Part shown: positions 9,254 through 17,222 of the stretch, one piece after another
Position numbering within the stretch: the stretch's first letter is position 1
How the letters are laid out: the number at the start of each line of letters is the position of its first letter
Assembly (NCBI GenBank): GCA_036725345.1
Contig: DAIMEJ010000003.1
Location: forward strand, 124,001-188,000
DNA: 64,000 nucleotides
DNA from: JAPLJU01 sp036725345
Lineage (GTDB): Bacteria; Desulfobacterota; Syntrophia; Syntrophales; UBA2192
Direction: 5' to 3'
Notes under the pieces: model-generated
Seen by the model: the letters and a program-made list of their open reading frames with translations, nothing else
Told to the model about the DNA's origin: nothing
Database searches by the model: none
Translations under genes and position numbers: made by a program

Positions 9254-9443
9254 AGTGGAAACCCTTTTTCAGGTCGGACAAGGCCCTTTTCTTCGCCTTC
9301 TCATAATTCTCGGATTCCGCGACCAGGCGCTCCAATTCCCTGCCGAGCAGACGGCTTACGGAAGTCATCCTCTTGGCGGAAAGCACTTTGGCTTTTTTGA
9401 TTATTTCGCTGTCGACACTGATAGTTATGTTTTGCTTTGACAT
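9207..9443 (-). CDS. Ribbon-helix-helix-type antitoxin
   Basis: A 78-aa protein beginning 'MSKQNITISVDSEIIKKAK', the short beta strand and helix of Arc/CopG-type DNA-binding antitoxins, followed by a charged helical tail that would wrap the toxin. It lies upstream of, and overlaps, the PIN toxin gene. ATG 9443 is chosen over the longer start at 9455 because the family begins at the beta strand and GAGG lies just upstream. It probably neutralises the PIN protein and represses its own operon. Confidence 0.78.
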   Translation of the reverse strand: MSKQNITISVDSEIIKKAKVLSAKRMTSVSRLLGRELERLVAESENYEKAKKRALSDLKKGFHFGGRIVAAREKFHKR

Positions 9444-9476
9444 GAATAGCCTCAACTTTGTTTTTCATGCCAGATA

Positions 9477-9487
9477 TGTGTAACACA
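9477..9487. promoter_or_regulatory. Possible antitoxin operator (small palindrome)
   Basis: TGTGTAACACA is a 5-1-5 inverted repeat located 34 bases before the antitoxin start and 37 bases before the divergent WecA-like gene. Ribbon-helix-helix antitoxins often bind such short palindromes. This is suggestive only. Confidence 0.3.
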
Positions 9488-9523
9488 AATAATGCGTGAA
9501 ATTAAGATGCTAAATATCCATTA

Positions 9524-11158
9524 ATGATTTTTTTGTCTACATTACTTCTATCCGTTTTTGTAACGATTGCCCTGATGCCGGTGTTTAGCCGGGTGGCGGT
9601 GAGGGTGAACGCGCTGGACATGCCCGAGCCGCGCAAGGTCCACCCGGTGCCCATCCCGCGCTGCGGGGGCATGGCCATGGGACTGGCGGCCCTGGGCCCC
9701 ATCTTCCTCTGGGTGCCGATGGAGCGGGAGGTGATCGCGCTTCTCGCGGGGGGTGCAATCCTCTTTGCCGCGGGGATGTACGATGACTTCAAGGGCCTCG
9801 GCTACCGGGCCAAGTTCATGGCCCAGGTGGCTGCGGCTCTGGTCCTGGTCCTCTACGGCGGGGTCGTCATCGAGGACGTGGGGAACCTTCTGCCGGGAGA
9901 CATGGACTTTCCAGGCTGGCTTGCCACGATCGTGACGGTGTTTGTCGTGGTGGGGGTGACAAACGCGATCAATCTGGCCGACGGGCTGGACGGGTTGGCG
10001 GGGGGCATATCGCTTCTGATTTTCCTCTTCATCAGCTTCCTGGCCTACCAGGTGGAAAACAAGACCGTGGCGATCATCGCGCTGAGCATGGCGGGGACGC
10101 TCTTCGGGTTTCTCAGGTTCAATACCTTTCCCGCCTCGCTCTTCATGGGCGACACGGGGAGCATGCTGCTGGGATTCTCGGCGGCGGCTCTCTCTATTAT
10201 GCTCACGCAGGGAAGCCCGCTGAGCCCGGTTCTGCCTTTGATACTCCTGGGCTTCCCCGTCCTGGATACCCTGTCCGTGATGGCGCTGCGGATCTCCGAG
10301 GGCCGCTCGCCCTTCTCGGCGGACAAGCAGCACTTTCACCACCGCCTCCTGAGGCTGGGTTTCTATCACACGGAGGCGGTGTTCACCATATACGTCATCC
10401 AGGTCTTGCTCATCCTCTTTGCCTGGTTCTTTCGATTTTACTCGGAATGGTTCCTTCTATTGAGCTACGGCATCTTCGCGACACTGGTCCTGTGGCTGTT
10501 CACAACGGCGGACAGGACGGGGTGGAAGCTCTGGCGTTTCGACCTCGTCGACCAGGTCATCAAGGGCAGGTTGAGAAAATTGCGCAGCACGCGGGTGGCC
10601 ATCCGCTTCTCTTTCAGAGTGGTGTATTTCGGGCTCACCGCTTTTGTGATCTTTCTTGCATTTCTGCCCGCGAGCGTCCCTTTATACCTGTCAATACTGC
10701 CCAGTATTATCGTGGTGTTTTTGATCCTGGTATGGTTTTACAGGAAAGAATGGTTGAGCCGGGTGTTCATGCCCTGCCTGTACATTTTCATTCCCCTCCT
10801 GGTCTATGCCGGTGAACTGGGAACTGCTCACTGGTTCGACCCGCAAGTCGCAAAGCTGCACAACCTTTTTTATATTGTTCTTGCGTTTTTCGCTGTTGCG
10901 ACGCTCAAGTTTACGGGTCGCAAGGGGGGGTTCCGGATGACGCCCATGGATTTCATCGTTATCGTCCTGGTCCTGGCAGTGCTGATCCTGCCGAGAGAGA
11001 TGATCCCCGGGGAGGCTGTGAAGCGAGTGATCCCCAAGATCCTCGCGCTGTTTTTCGGGTATGAAGTTTTGTTCGGGGAGTTGAGGGGCAACATCTCAGC
11101 GCTGGTCGGGATAACAATCGTAATGCTGCTAATCGTAAGCGTACGAGGGATTTTATAG
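9524..11158 (+). CDS. WecA/MraY-family undecaprenyl-phosphate sugar-1-P transferase with extra C-terminal membrane domain
   Basis: A 544-aa membrane enzyme expected to start the polysaccharide unit by moving a HexNAc-1-phosphate from its UDP form to undecaprenyl phosphate. Family motifs run in order: 'MYDDF' (metal-binding Asp pair) near residue 86, 'NAINLADGLDGLAGG' near 146, 'MGDTGSMLLGF' near 208, and 'KQHFHHRL' near 268. The core ends near residue 340. About 200 further residues form several extra hydrophobic helices not needed for catalysis; such extensions occur in exosortase-locus homologues. The ATG start lacks a strong ribosome-binding site. Confidence 0.88.
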   Translation: MIFLSTLLLSVFVTIALMPVFSRVAVRVNALDMPEPRKVHPVPIPRCGGMAMGLAALGPIFLWVPMEREVIALLAGGAILFAAGMYDDFKGLGYRAKFMAQVAAALVLVLYGGVVIEDVGNLLPGDMDFPGWLATIVTVFVVVGVTNAINLADGLDGLAGGISLLIFLFISFLAYQVENKTVAIIALSMAGTLFGFLRFNTFPASLFMGDTGSMLLGFSAAALSIMLTQGSPLSPVLPLILLGFPVLDTLSVMALRISEGRSPFSADKQHFHHRLLRLGFYHTEAVFTIYVIQVLLILFAWFFRFYSEWFLLLSYGIFATLVLWLFTTADRTGWKLWRFDLVDQVIKGRLRKLRSTRVAIRFSFRVVYFGLTAFVIFLAFLPASVPLYLSILPSIIVVFLILVWFYRKEWLSRVFMPCLYIFIPLLVYAGELGTAHWFDPQVAKLHNLFYIVLAFFAVATLKFTGRKGGFRMTPMDFIVIVLVLAVLILPREMIPGEAVKRVIPKILALFFGYEVLFGELRGNISALVGITIVMLLIVSVRGIL

Positions 11159-11160
11159 TT

Positions 11161-11275
11161 TTAAGGGTAAATAAAAAGTGATTAAGGGATTAAGTGGTTA
11201 AGTGGAAAAAGTGATTAAGGGTTAAGAGTTAAGTGATTAAGGGTCGACGTAAATAAATTTTTAGAAAGAAAAGAA
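11161..11275. repeat. GATTAAG-type short repeats
   Basis: Near-tandem copies of words such as AAGTGATTAAGGG and AAGTGGTTAAG occupy 11175-11245, immediately before the second S23-like ORF. This AT-rich family differs from the GTTC family and recurs at 11625-11705, 14975-15065 and 17095-17140. Confidence 0.75.
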
Positions 11276-11279
11276 AATA

Positions 11280-11639
11280 ATGGCATATAGGTCATTTGAA
11301 GATTTGGATGTATGGAAGAGAGCGAGCAATCTGGCTGTAAGGATTTATGAGGAATTGAAAACGTGTAAAGATTTTGGACTCAAAGATCAAATGACACGTG
11401 CTGCTGTTTCGATCGCCTCCAATATTGCAGAAGGGGCTGAGCGCGATACGCGAGCGGAGTATATCCGATATTTGCATATTGCCAAGGGATCGGCCGCAGA
11501 ACTGAGAACGCAAATCTACATCGCTTCAAGAATTCAGGCAATATCCTCCCATGTTCAGATGGAATTAGTTGATGAGTTGAAGTAAATTTTGCGCATGCTT
11601 CAGGGGATGATCAGGACGTTTAAGAGAAGTGTTAAGTGA
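11280..11639 (+). pseudogene. Four-helix-bundle protein (S23/Avd-like) with premature stop
   Basis: The first 101 codons read 'MAYRSFEDLDVWKRASNLAV' and later 'SIASNIAEGAERD', clear family hallmarks. TAA at 11583-11585 ends the frame before the last helix. The same frame continues after the stop with 'ILRMLQGMIRTFKRSVK', which looks like the missing C-terminal segment, and ends at TGA 11637-11639. A single nonsense mutation therefore seems to have removed about 17 residues. A shortened bundle could still fold, so loss of function is likely but not certain. The gene is flanked on both sides by short repeats. Confidence 0.8.
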
Positions 11640-11950
11640 TTAAGGGATTAAGGGAAAAGAAAAAGTGATTAAGGGATTAAGGGTTAAGTGGTTAAGGGAA
11701 AGGGACCGCTGACGCGGAGTTCAATGTTCAACGTTCAATGTTCAAAGTTCAATTAAAAAAGGTTCGAAGTTCAATGTTCAAAGTTCAAGGTTTTACGCCT
11801 TCGGCGAGTGTTGAGTTTCAAGTGATTAAAAAAACGTTCTATTAGTTCTATTAGTTCGATTGGTTCAACTAATAAGGTTCGATGTTCAATGTATAAAGTT
11901 CAAGGTTTTACGCCTTCGGCGAGTGTTAAGATTTAAGGGTTAAGGAATTG
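11640..11950. repeat. Composite repeat region (all families)
   Basis: This stretch mixes GATTAAG-type words (about 11640-11705), a CCGCTGACGCGG hairpin (11708-11719) followed by 'AGTTCAATGTTC'-type words, two copies of the mini-hairpin ACGCCTTCGGCG (near 11796 and 11908), and GTTCTATTAGTTC words (11836-11870). No gene is visible. The families form a mosaic, as if each block had been inserted or copied independently. Confidence 0.8.
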
Positions 11951-12023
11951 AAAAGAGCATAGTGCTTGTAATCACAGAGAATATTCTATAGAATACACAC
12001 TTCGAATACCAGAGGAACAACAT

Positions 12024-12233
12024 ATGAAAAAAGAATTCACGGTCATTATCGAGCAGGACGAGGAAGGGTATTTCGTAGCCGAGGTTCCTGAACTGCCGGG
12101 TTGTCACACGCAGGCTAAATCCATGGACGAACTGCTCGAGAGGACACGCGAGGCCATTTCCCTTTGTCTTGAGGTCTACAAAGGCCGGCGCACAAAGACC
12201 AATCTGATTGGAGTGCAAAGGATCGCCCTATGA
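12024..12233 (+). CDS. hicB: HicB-family antitoxin
   Basis: A 69-aa partial-RNase-H-fold protein with the HicB core 'FTVIIEQDEEGYFVAEVPEL' followed by 'PGCHTQAKSMDELL' and a helical end. GAGGAAC precedes the ATG. HicB neutralises the mRNA interferase HicA. Here hicB comes first and its TGA overlaps the ATG of the hicA remnant (ATGA). It lacks the longer C-terminal DNA-binding extension of some HicB proteins. With hicA broken, it may be an orphan antitoxin. Confidence 0.88.
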   Translation: MKKEFTVIIEQDEEGYFVAEVPELPGCHTQAKSMDELLERTREAISLCLEVYKGRRTKTNLIGVQRIAL

Positions 12234-12459
12234 GAAAGTACCCCGCATTTTCAGGCAGGGCGATAATCGATGTTCTGAAGAAAAACGGATTCGAGGTCAA
12301 GCGGCAAAGGTAAGTCACGCTTTTTTGCGACACCCTGACGGCAGGGCAACGGTCGTTCCGATTCACTCGGGAGCAACAATAGGGCCGGGTCTGTTTGCCA
12401 AAATATTGAGGGATACGGAATTGACGAAAGCCGATTTTGTCAAGAGCGGCAGGAGATAA
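12230..12459 (+). pseudogene. hicA: hicA toxin gene, frameshifted
   Basis: From ATG 12230 the frame reads 'RAIIDVLKKNGFEVKRQR' and meets TAA at 12311-12313. The rest of a HicA double-stranded-RNA-binding toxin continues in another frame as 'VSHAFLRHPDGRATVVPIHS', then 'PGLFAKILRDTELT', ending at TAA 12457-12459. Together the parts give a normal-length HicA, including the conserved His. The break is a net one-base loss around the AAA at 12306-12308, just before that His. A real inactivating mutation or an assembly error would look the same. Confidence 0.85.
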
Positions 12460-12570
12460 CAGAAAACAGACCAGGTCCTGGTGACTATCCACATTTTATC
12501 CTACCCGGTTCCATCAATCCCATTCATTGCGTCTTATAAATAAAAATTTGAAAACCAGCCGAGGAGACAC

Positions 12571-14967
12571 ATGAAGACAGAGAAAAGTTGGCTATGGACA
12601 GTTGTGAGCCTATGTCTGGCACTGACGCTTACTTTTGGTTGCGGGGGGCCGGAGCAGAAGAAGCTCAAGTTCTTCAACAAGGGCAAGGAGCTTTACGAAA
12701 AGGGGCAGTACAAGGAGGCAAAGCTGGAATTCAAAAACGCCATCCAGATCGACACGAAGTATGTCGAGGCCTACTATATGCTGGGTATGGCCGAAATAAG
12801 TTCGGGCAACCCCCGCGGGGCCTTTGGGGCCTTCAAGAAAACAGTGGATCTGGACCCGAAGCATTTGAAGGCCCACGTGGAGTTAGGCAAGATCTACCTG
12901 GGGGGCCGTATATTGGACAAGGCGCAAGCGGAGGCGGATATTGTATTGAAGGAGGACCCGAAAAATGAGGAGGGGAACCTCCTGCAGGGGGCCATCTTCA
13001 TGGCTAAAAATGACCTTGGACGGGCTCGGGGAACACTGGAGAGGCTCCTCAGCCAGGGTTCTAAAAACCCGGAAGTCTTCCTGATGCTGGCCCTCGTTTT
13101 GCGGCAGGCAGGCGATGCGAAAGCGGAAGAGAGCACCCTTTTAAAGGGTATCGAGGCGAACCCCAAATATACCCCTCTATACATGACGCTAGCAGGTTAT
13201 CACGCCCGTCACAAACGCCCCGACGAAGCGGTGGCCGACGTCAAAAAGGCCATAGAGATCGATCCCGGCAACGTGCGCCTCCGCGCCGCACTGGCCGAAG
13301 TATACTGGGAAAGCGGCAAAACGGCCGATGCGGCAGAGGCGTTGAAGGCCTTAACAGCGGCCGACCCGAAGAAGGAAGAGGTCTGGCTCGAGGTAGCGAG
13401 CTTCTATTTAAAGAGGAAGAGGATCGACGAGGCCGAGCGCGAGCTCAAGGCAGGCCTCCAGCAGAACGACAGGAGTGTCAAGATCCGCCTCGCTCTGAGC
13501 GAGCTTTACGCCAACACGGGGCGGGTGGACCAGACCGTGACCCTGCTGAAAGAATGCCTGGGTCTTGCGAAAGACGCCACGAGCCCCGAGGCTATACGGG
13601 TTAAGAACGCTCTCGGCAAGATATACCTTGCCCGTCAGGAACTGGACGAGGCAAAGAAATACGCCGACGAGATCATCAAGGAAAGCCCAAAGAACACCGA
13701 CGCACTCTTCACCCGCGGCAGTGTCTACCTGCTGAAGGGCGAGGCGGCAAACGCCATCCCGGACTTCCGGACCGTCGTGACGGACAACCCGCAGTTCATT
13801 CCTGCCCACATCCGGTTAGCCGAAGCACACGCCCACAATGGGGAATCGAACCTGGCCATGGAAACCCTGAAGGCGGCCCTGCGGATTGATCCGAAGTCGC
13901 GCGATCTGAACCGGGCGCTGGCCCGGCAGTATGCCAGGCAAGGGAATATGAAGCAGGCCGAGGCCGCCCTGCGGATGGTATTGCAGGCTAACCCTAATGA
14001 CCTCGAGACGATAGTAGACCTGGGTGATTTGGCCATGGCCGCGCGAGACTTCAAGCGGGCCGAGACACTGTTCGCCGACGCGAAGCGAAAGGCACCCAAC
14101 GTCCCCATAGGCTATGTGAAGACGGTCGGGGTGGCCATAGCCCGGGGCAACTGGGACAGGGCCGTGACGGAGCTGGAACAGGCCTTGAAGGCCAACCCAA
14201 GGGCCGACGTCGTAGCGGCAATGCTGGCCCAGGCTTACGTGAGAACGAAAAAGCCCGCCAACGCCATCGCACTCGCAAACGGGCGGATCGCGAAAAACCC
14301 GAAGGACGCCTTTGCCTACAACCTTCTGGGAGAGATCCAGCTCTCCCAGCGTAACTTCGCAAAGGCCGAGGAAGGCTTCCGAAAGGCAATTGAGCTGCAG
14401 CCCATCTGGCCGGCACCCCACAACAACCTGGCAAGGCTTTTTCTCGTCCAGGGGAAAAAGGACGCGGCAATCGGGGAGCTGGAGTCGGCCATCAAGACCA
14501 ATCCCGACAACCTCGGAGCCTACCTTTCGATTGCCCAGATATACATCCATGGGAAGGAGTACAAGAAGGCTATCGATACTTACAAAAGGGTTCTATCGCG
14601 AAAACCCGACCTGTGGGTGGCGCTGAACGATCAGGCATTCCTGATGGCCGAGGCAGGGGAGAATATGGACAAGGCCCTCACGATGGCCCAGAAAGCGCTG
14701 ACCCAGCGTCCCGAGGAACCCTCGGTCCTGGATACGGTGGGGTGGATATACTACAAAAAGGGGGATGCGGCAAAGGCCATCGAATACCTGGAACTGGCCA
14801 GGGAAAAGACCCCCGACGATCCGGCCATAAACTACCACCTGGGGATGGCCTATTCGAAGGCGGGCAAAACGGCTCAAGCGAAGGAGTATCTCAAAAAGGC
14901 CCTTGCCACGGGGAAGGAGTTTCATGGCAAAGAAGAAGCGACGAAAGAGTTAAGTGCTCTCAAATAG
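12571..14967 (+). CDS. TPR-repeat lipoprotein, PrsT-like
   Basis: A 798-aa protein with a lipoprotein signal (hydrophobic segment ending LTFGC, Cys near residue 24) followed almost entirely by tetratricopeptide repeats, roughly twenty units such as 'GKELYEKGQYKEAKLEFKNA'. It matches the large TPR protein (PrsT) of exosortase/polysaccharide loci, thought to act as a scaffold for export or assembly at the periplasmic side. GAGGAG precedes the ATG. Its position between the exosortase and the Wzz/kinase pair fits that role. The exact function of the family is not established. Confidence 0.87.
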   Translation: MKTEKSWLWTVVSLCLALTLTFGCGGPEQKKLKFFNKGKELYEKGQYKEAKLEFKNAIQIDTKYVEAYYMLGMAEISSGNPRGAFGAFKKTVDLDPKHLKAHVELGKIYLGGRILDKAQAEADIVLKEDPKNEEGNLLQGAIFMAKNDLGRARGTLERLLSQGSKNPEVFLMLALVLRQAGDAKAEESTLLKGIEANPKYTPLYMTLAGYHARHKRPDEAVADVKKAIEIDPGNVRLRAALAEVYWESGKTADAAEALKALTAADPKKEEVWLEVASFYLKRKRIDEAERELKAGLQQNDRSVKIRLALSELYANTGRVDQTVTLLKECLGLAKDATSPEAIRVKNALGKIYLARQELDEAKKYADEIIKESPKNTDALFTRGSVYLLKGEAANAIPDFRTVVTDNPQFIPAHIRLAEAHAHNGESNLAMETLKAALRIDPKSRDLNRALARQYARQGNMKQAEAALRMVLQANPNDLETIVDLGDLAMAARDFKRAETLFADAKRKAPNVPIGYVKTVGVAIARGNWDRAVTELEQALKANPRADVVAAMLAQAYVRTKKPANAIALANGRIAKNPKDAFAYNLLGEIQLSQRNFAKAEEGFRKAIELQPIWPAPHNNLARLFLVQGKKDAAIGELESAIKTNPDNLGAYLSIAQIYIHGKEYKKAIDTYKRVLSRKPDLWVALNDQAFLMAEAGENMDKALTMAQKALTQRPEEPSVLDTVGWIYYKKGDAAKAIEYLELAREKTPDDPAINYHLGMAYSKAGKTAQAKEYLKKALATGKEFHGKEEATKELSALK

Positions 14968-15425
14968 CGCTCAAGTTTTAAGTGGTTAAGGGGAAACAAA
15001 AAGTGATTAAGTGATTAAGGGTTAAGTGGTTAAGGGAAAACAAAAAGGGTTAAGGGATTAAGGGACCGCGGAAGCGGGGTTCGATGTTCAAGGTTCAATG
15101 TTCAAAGTTTTACGCCTTCTGAGAAGGTGAAGTTTCGAGTGAAAAAAAGGTTAGTTTGTTATTTCATTACGCTGCGCGCAATAACCAGATAACCAATGAA
15201 CGGTTTATTTCTTGACTGTGATCGGGCGATAGATTAAACATTAAAATCAGCGAAGAAATTCAGCAAAATAAAGGCAGTTCGTCAGTTGGTTTGTTCGTTT
15301 GTCAGTTATCCGCTGAAGCGGAGTTCAAGGTTTAGTAAAAAACAGTTCAATTAGTTCCATTGGTTCTATTAGTTCTATTGGTTCAGCATAACTAAATAAC
15401 TAACAAACTGTTATTCGGGATAAGC
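14968..15425. repeat. Composite repeat region before wzz-like gene
   Basis: About 450 bases without a gene. GATTAAG-type words fill 14975-15065; a GCGG-flanked 'GTTCGATGTTCAAGGTTC' block and an 'ACGCCTTC' fragment follow; and CCGCTGAAGCGG (15310-15321) introduces another block with GTTCCATTGGTTC words up to 15385. AT-rich unique sequence (15150-15290) lies between them and may hold the promoter for the wzz-like gene, but no clear -35/-10 pair can be assigned. Confidence 0.75.
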
Positions 15426-16961
15426 ATGGGGCAGGAAATAAAGACAGTGGGCGATGTGATCGCCATCATCAAGCGGCGGAAGCACTATCTCATCTGGCCG
15501 GCTGTGGCTATCTTCCTGCTGTCGATGATTGTCGCCTACACCTGGCCCCCGACATACAGCTCCACCTCAACCATCCTAATCGAGGATCAGGAAATTCCCC
15601 GCGAATACGTCATGACAACGGTTTCGAGCTATGCCGAGCATCGCCTCCAGACCATCAACCAGCGCATCATGAGCACGACGCGCCTCACCGAGATCATCAA
15701 TAAATTGAATCTCTACTCCGACCTGCGGCAGAAGAAAACGATGGAAGAAATCATCGGCGAGATGCGCAAGGACATCAAGTTAGAGATGATCAGTGGAGAC
15801 GTGATCGACCGGCGCGCGGGCAGGAAGACGGTTGCCACGATTGCCTTTTCGATATCCTACGAGGGCCGGAACCCCGCTGTCGTCCAGCAGGTGACCAATG
15901 TGCTGACGTCACTTTATCTCGAGGAGAACCTGCGGGTGCGTGAACAGCAGACCGAAGGCGCCACGAGATTCATGGAGGACGAACGCAAGGCCGTCGAGGA
16001 GCAGATGGCCGAGATCGACCGACAGATTGCCGACTTCAAGCAGAAAAACGTTAACGCGCTGCCGGAACTGGCACAGTATAACTACCAGTCTATTGACCGG
16101 ATCGAACTGACTATCTCCCAGCTCAAAAACCAACTAAAGGAACTCAAAGAGAAGGAGACATACCTGCAAACACAGCTGGCGAGCGTTCCGTCCAATACCC
16201 GCCTACAGGAATTGCAGACAAGGCTCAAGAGCCTGGAGAGCCAATACACCGACAAGCACCCGGACGTAAAAAAGACGAAGGTTGAGATCGCAGAGCTGGA
16301 GAAAAAGCTCAGGACCTCCGGGAAGAACCCCACAGAACCGGACAACCCCACACATGTGACCCTGTCAGCCCAGCTGGCGAGCATCCGCAGCGAGATCAAG
16401 GCTGTGAAACTGCAGATCAGTGACGCTGAATCACAGCGTAACATTTATAATCGCCGAATCGCCTCATCGGCCAAGGTTGAAGAGGAATACAAGCTATTAC
16501 TCGCCAAGCGCAACAACCTTATGGTCAAGTATGACGACATTTCGAAAAAGTACCTTGAATCGAAGACAGCCTCCGGCCTGGAGAAAGATCAGATGGGCGA
16601 GCGCTTCACGCTGATCGACGCGGCAAGGCTGCCCGAGAAGCCCGTACAGCCGAACAGGCCCGCTATAATTTTTATCGGCCTGGTGCTGGGGATCGGTGCC
16701 GGCGTGTGCTCAACCGCCCTCAAGGAGTTCAGCGATCAGTCGGTCCGCACTGCCGGGGCGCTTTCGAAAGCACTCGGTTTGCCTGTGCTGGCCGTCATCC
16801 CCGACATCGTGACAACGGAGGGCGCGGCAAAGAGCCGGATGAAAATAGGCCTCATCTTAATCGGGATTGCCCTGGCGGCCGTGGTGTTCGCCGGCGTTTT
16901 TCATTTCTTTGTGATGGATCTCGATGTACTGTGGGCGAAGATTTTAAGAAGGATGGGGTAA
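15426..16961 (+). CDS. Polysaccharide chain-length determinant (Wzz/PEP-CTERM-locus type)
   Basis: A 511-aa inner-membrane co-polymerase that controls glycan length and partners the adjacent kinase-like protein. It has an N-terminal cytoplasmic stub, a transmembrane helix near residues 25-45 ('LIWPAVAIFLLSMIVAYTW'), a Wzz domain, long coiled-coil stretches from about 170 to 390, a GNVR-like region, a second transmembrane helix near 410, and an extra hydrophobic segment close to the C-terminus. The length and layout match the exosortase-associated subfamily. No strong ribosome-binding site precedes the ATG. Confidence 0.9.
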   Translation: MGQEIKTVGDVIAIIKRRKHYLIWPAVAIFLLSMIVAYTWPPTYSSTSTILIEDQEIPREYVMTTVSSYAEHRLQTINQRIMSTTRLTEIINKLNLYSDLRQKKTMEEIIGEMRKDIKLEMISGDVIDRRAGRKTVATIAFSISYEGRNPAVVQQVTNVLTSLYLEENLRVREQQTEGATRFMEDERKAVEEQMAEIDRQIADFKQKNVNALPELAQYNYQSIDRIELTISQLKNQLKELKEKETYLQTQLASVPSNTRLQELQTRLKSLESQYTDKHPDVKKTKVEIAELEKKLRTSGKNPTEPDNPTHVTLSAQLASIRSEIKAVKLQISDAESQRNIYNRRIASSAKVEEEYKLLLAKRNNLMVKYDDISKKYLESKTASGLEKDQMGERFTLIDAARLPEKPVQPNRPAIIFIGLVLGIGAGVCSTALKEFSDQSVRTAGALSKALGLPVLAVIPDIVTTEGAAKSRMKIGLILIGIALAAVVFAGVFHFFVMDLDVLWAKILRRMG

Positions 16962-17222
16962 AAGAGCTGTTCCATTGGTTCGACTCGCCTAATGGCGAGA
17001 GTGTGAAGTGGTTAAGTATGCTCTTCGGGCAGTTTCAAGTTTCAAGTGTTCAGTGTTCAGTATCGCCTTCGGCGAGTTTCAAGTGGTTAAGGGAAAACAA
17101 AAAGTGATTAAGTGATTAAGGGTTAAGTGGTTAAGGGACCGCTGACGCGGAGTGTTCAGCATAAAAACCAGTGTTCAAGTTTTCAGTAGCCGCTGACGCA
17201 GGCGGGTGGGAGAACGAATATC
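16962..17222. repeat. Composite repeats between wzz-like and kinase genes
   Basis: The interval contains one GTTCCATTGGTTCG word, the hairpin CGCCTTCGGCG near 17063, GATTAAG-type words (17085-17135), and two CCGCTGACGC-type hairpin starts (17139 and 17191). These split what is usually a tightly linked wzz-kinase pair. Confidence 0.75.

Noticed and set aside
8318..11639. Diversity-generating retroelement based on Avd-like proteins
   Set aside because: No reverse transcriptase, template repeat or variable repeat was found near either S23/Avd-like ORF.
8089..17222. CRISPR array
   Set aside because: Repeats are short, irregular and nearly contiguous without unique spacers of constant length, and no cas genes are present.
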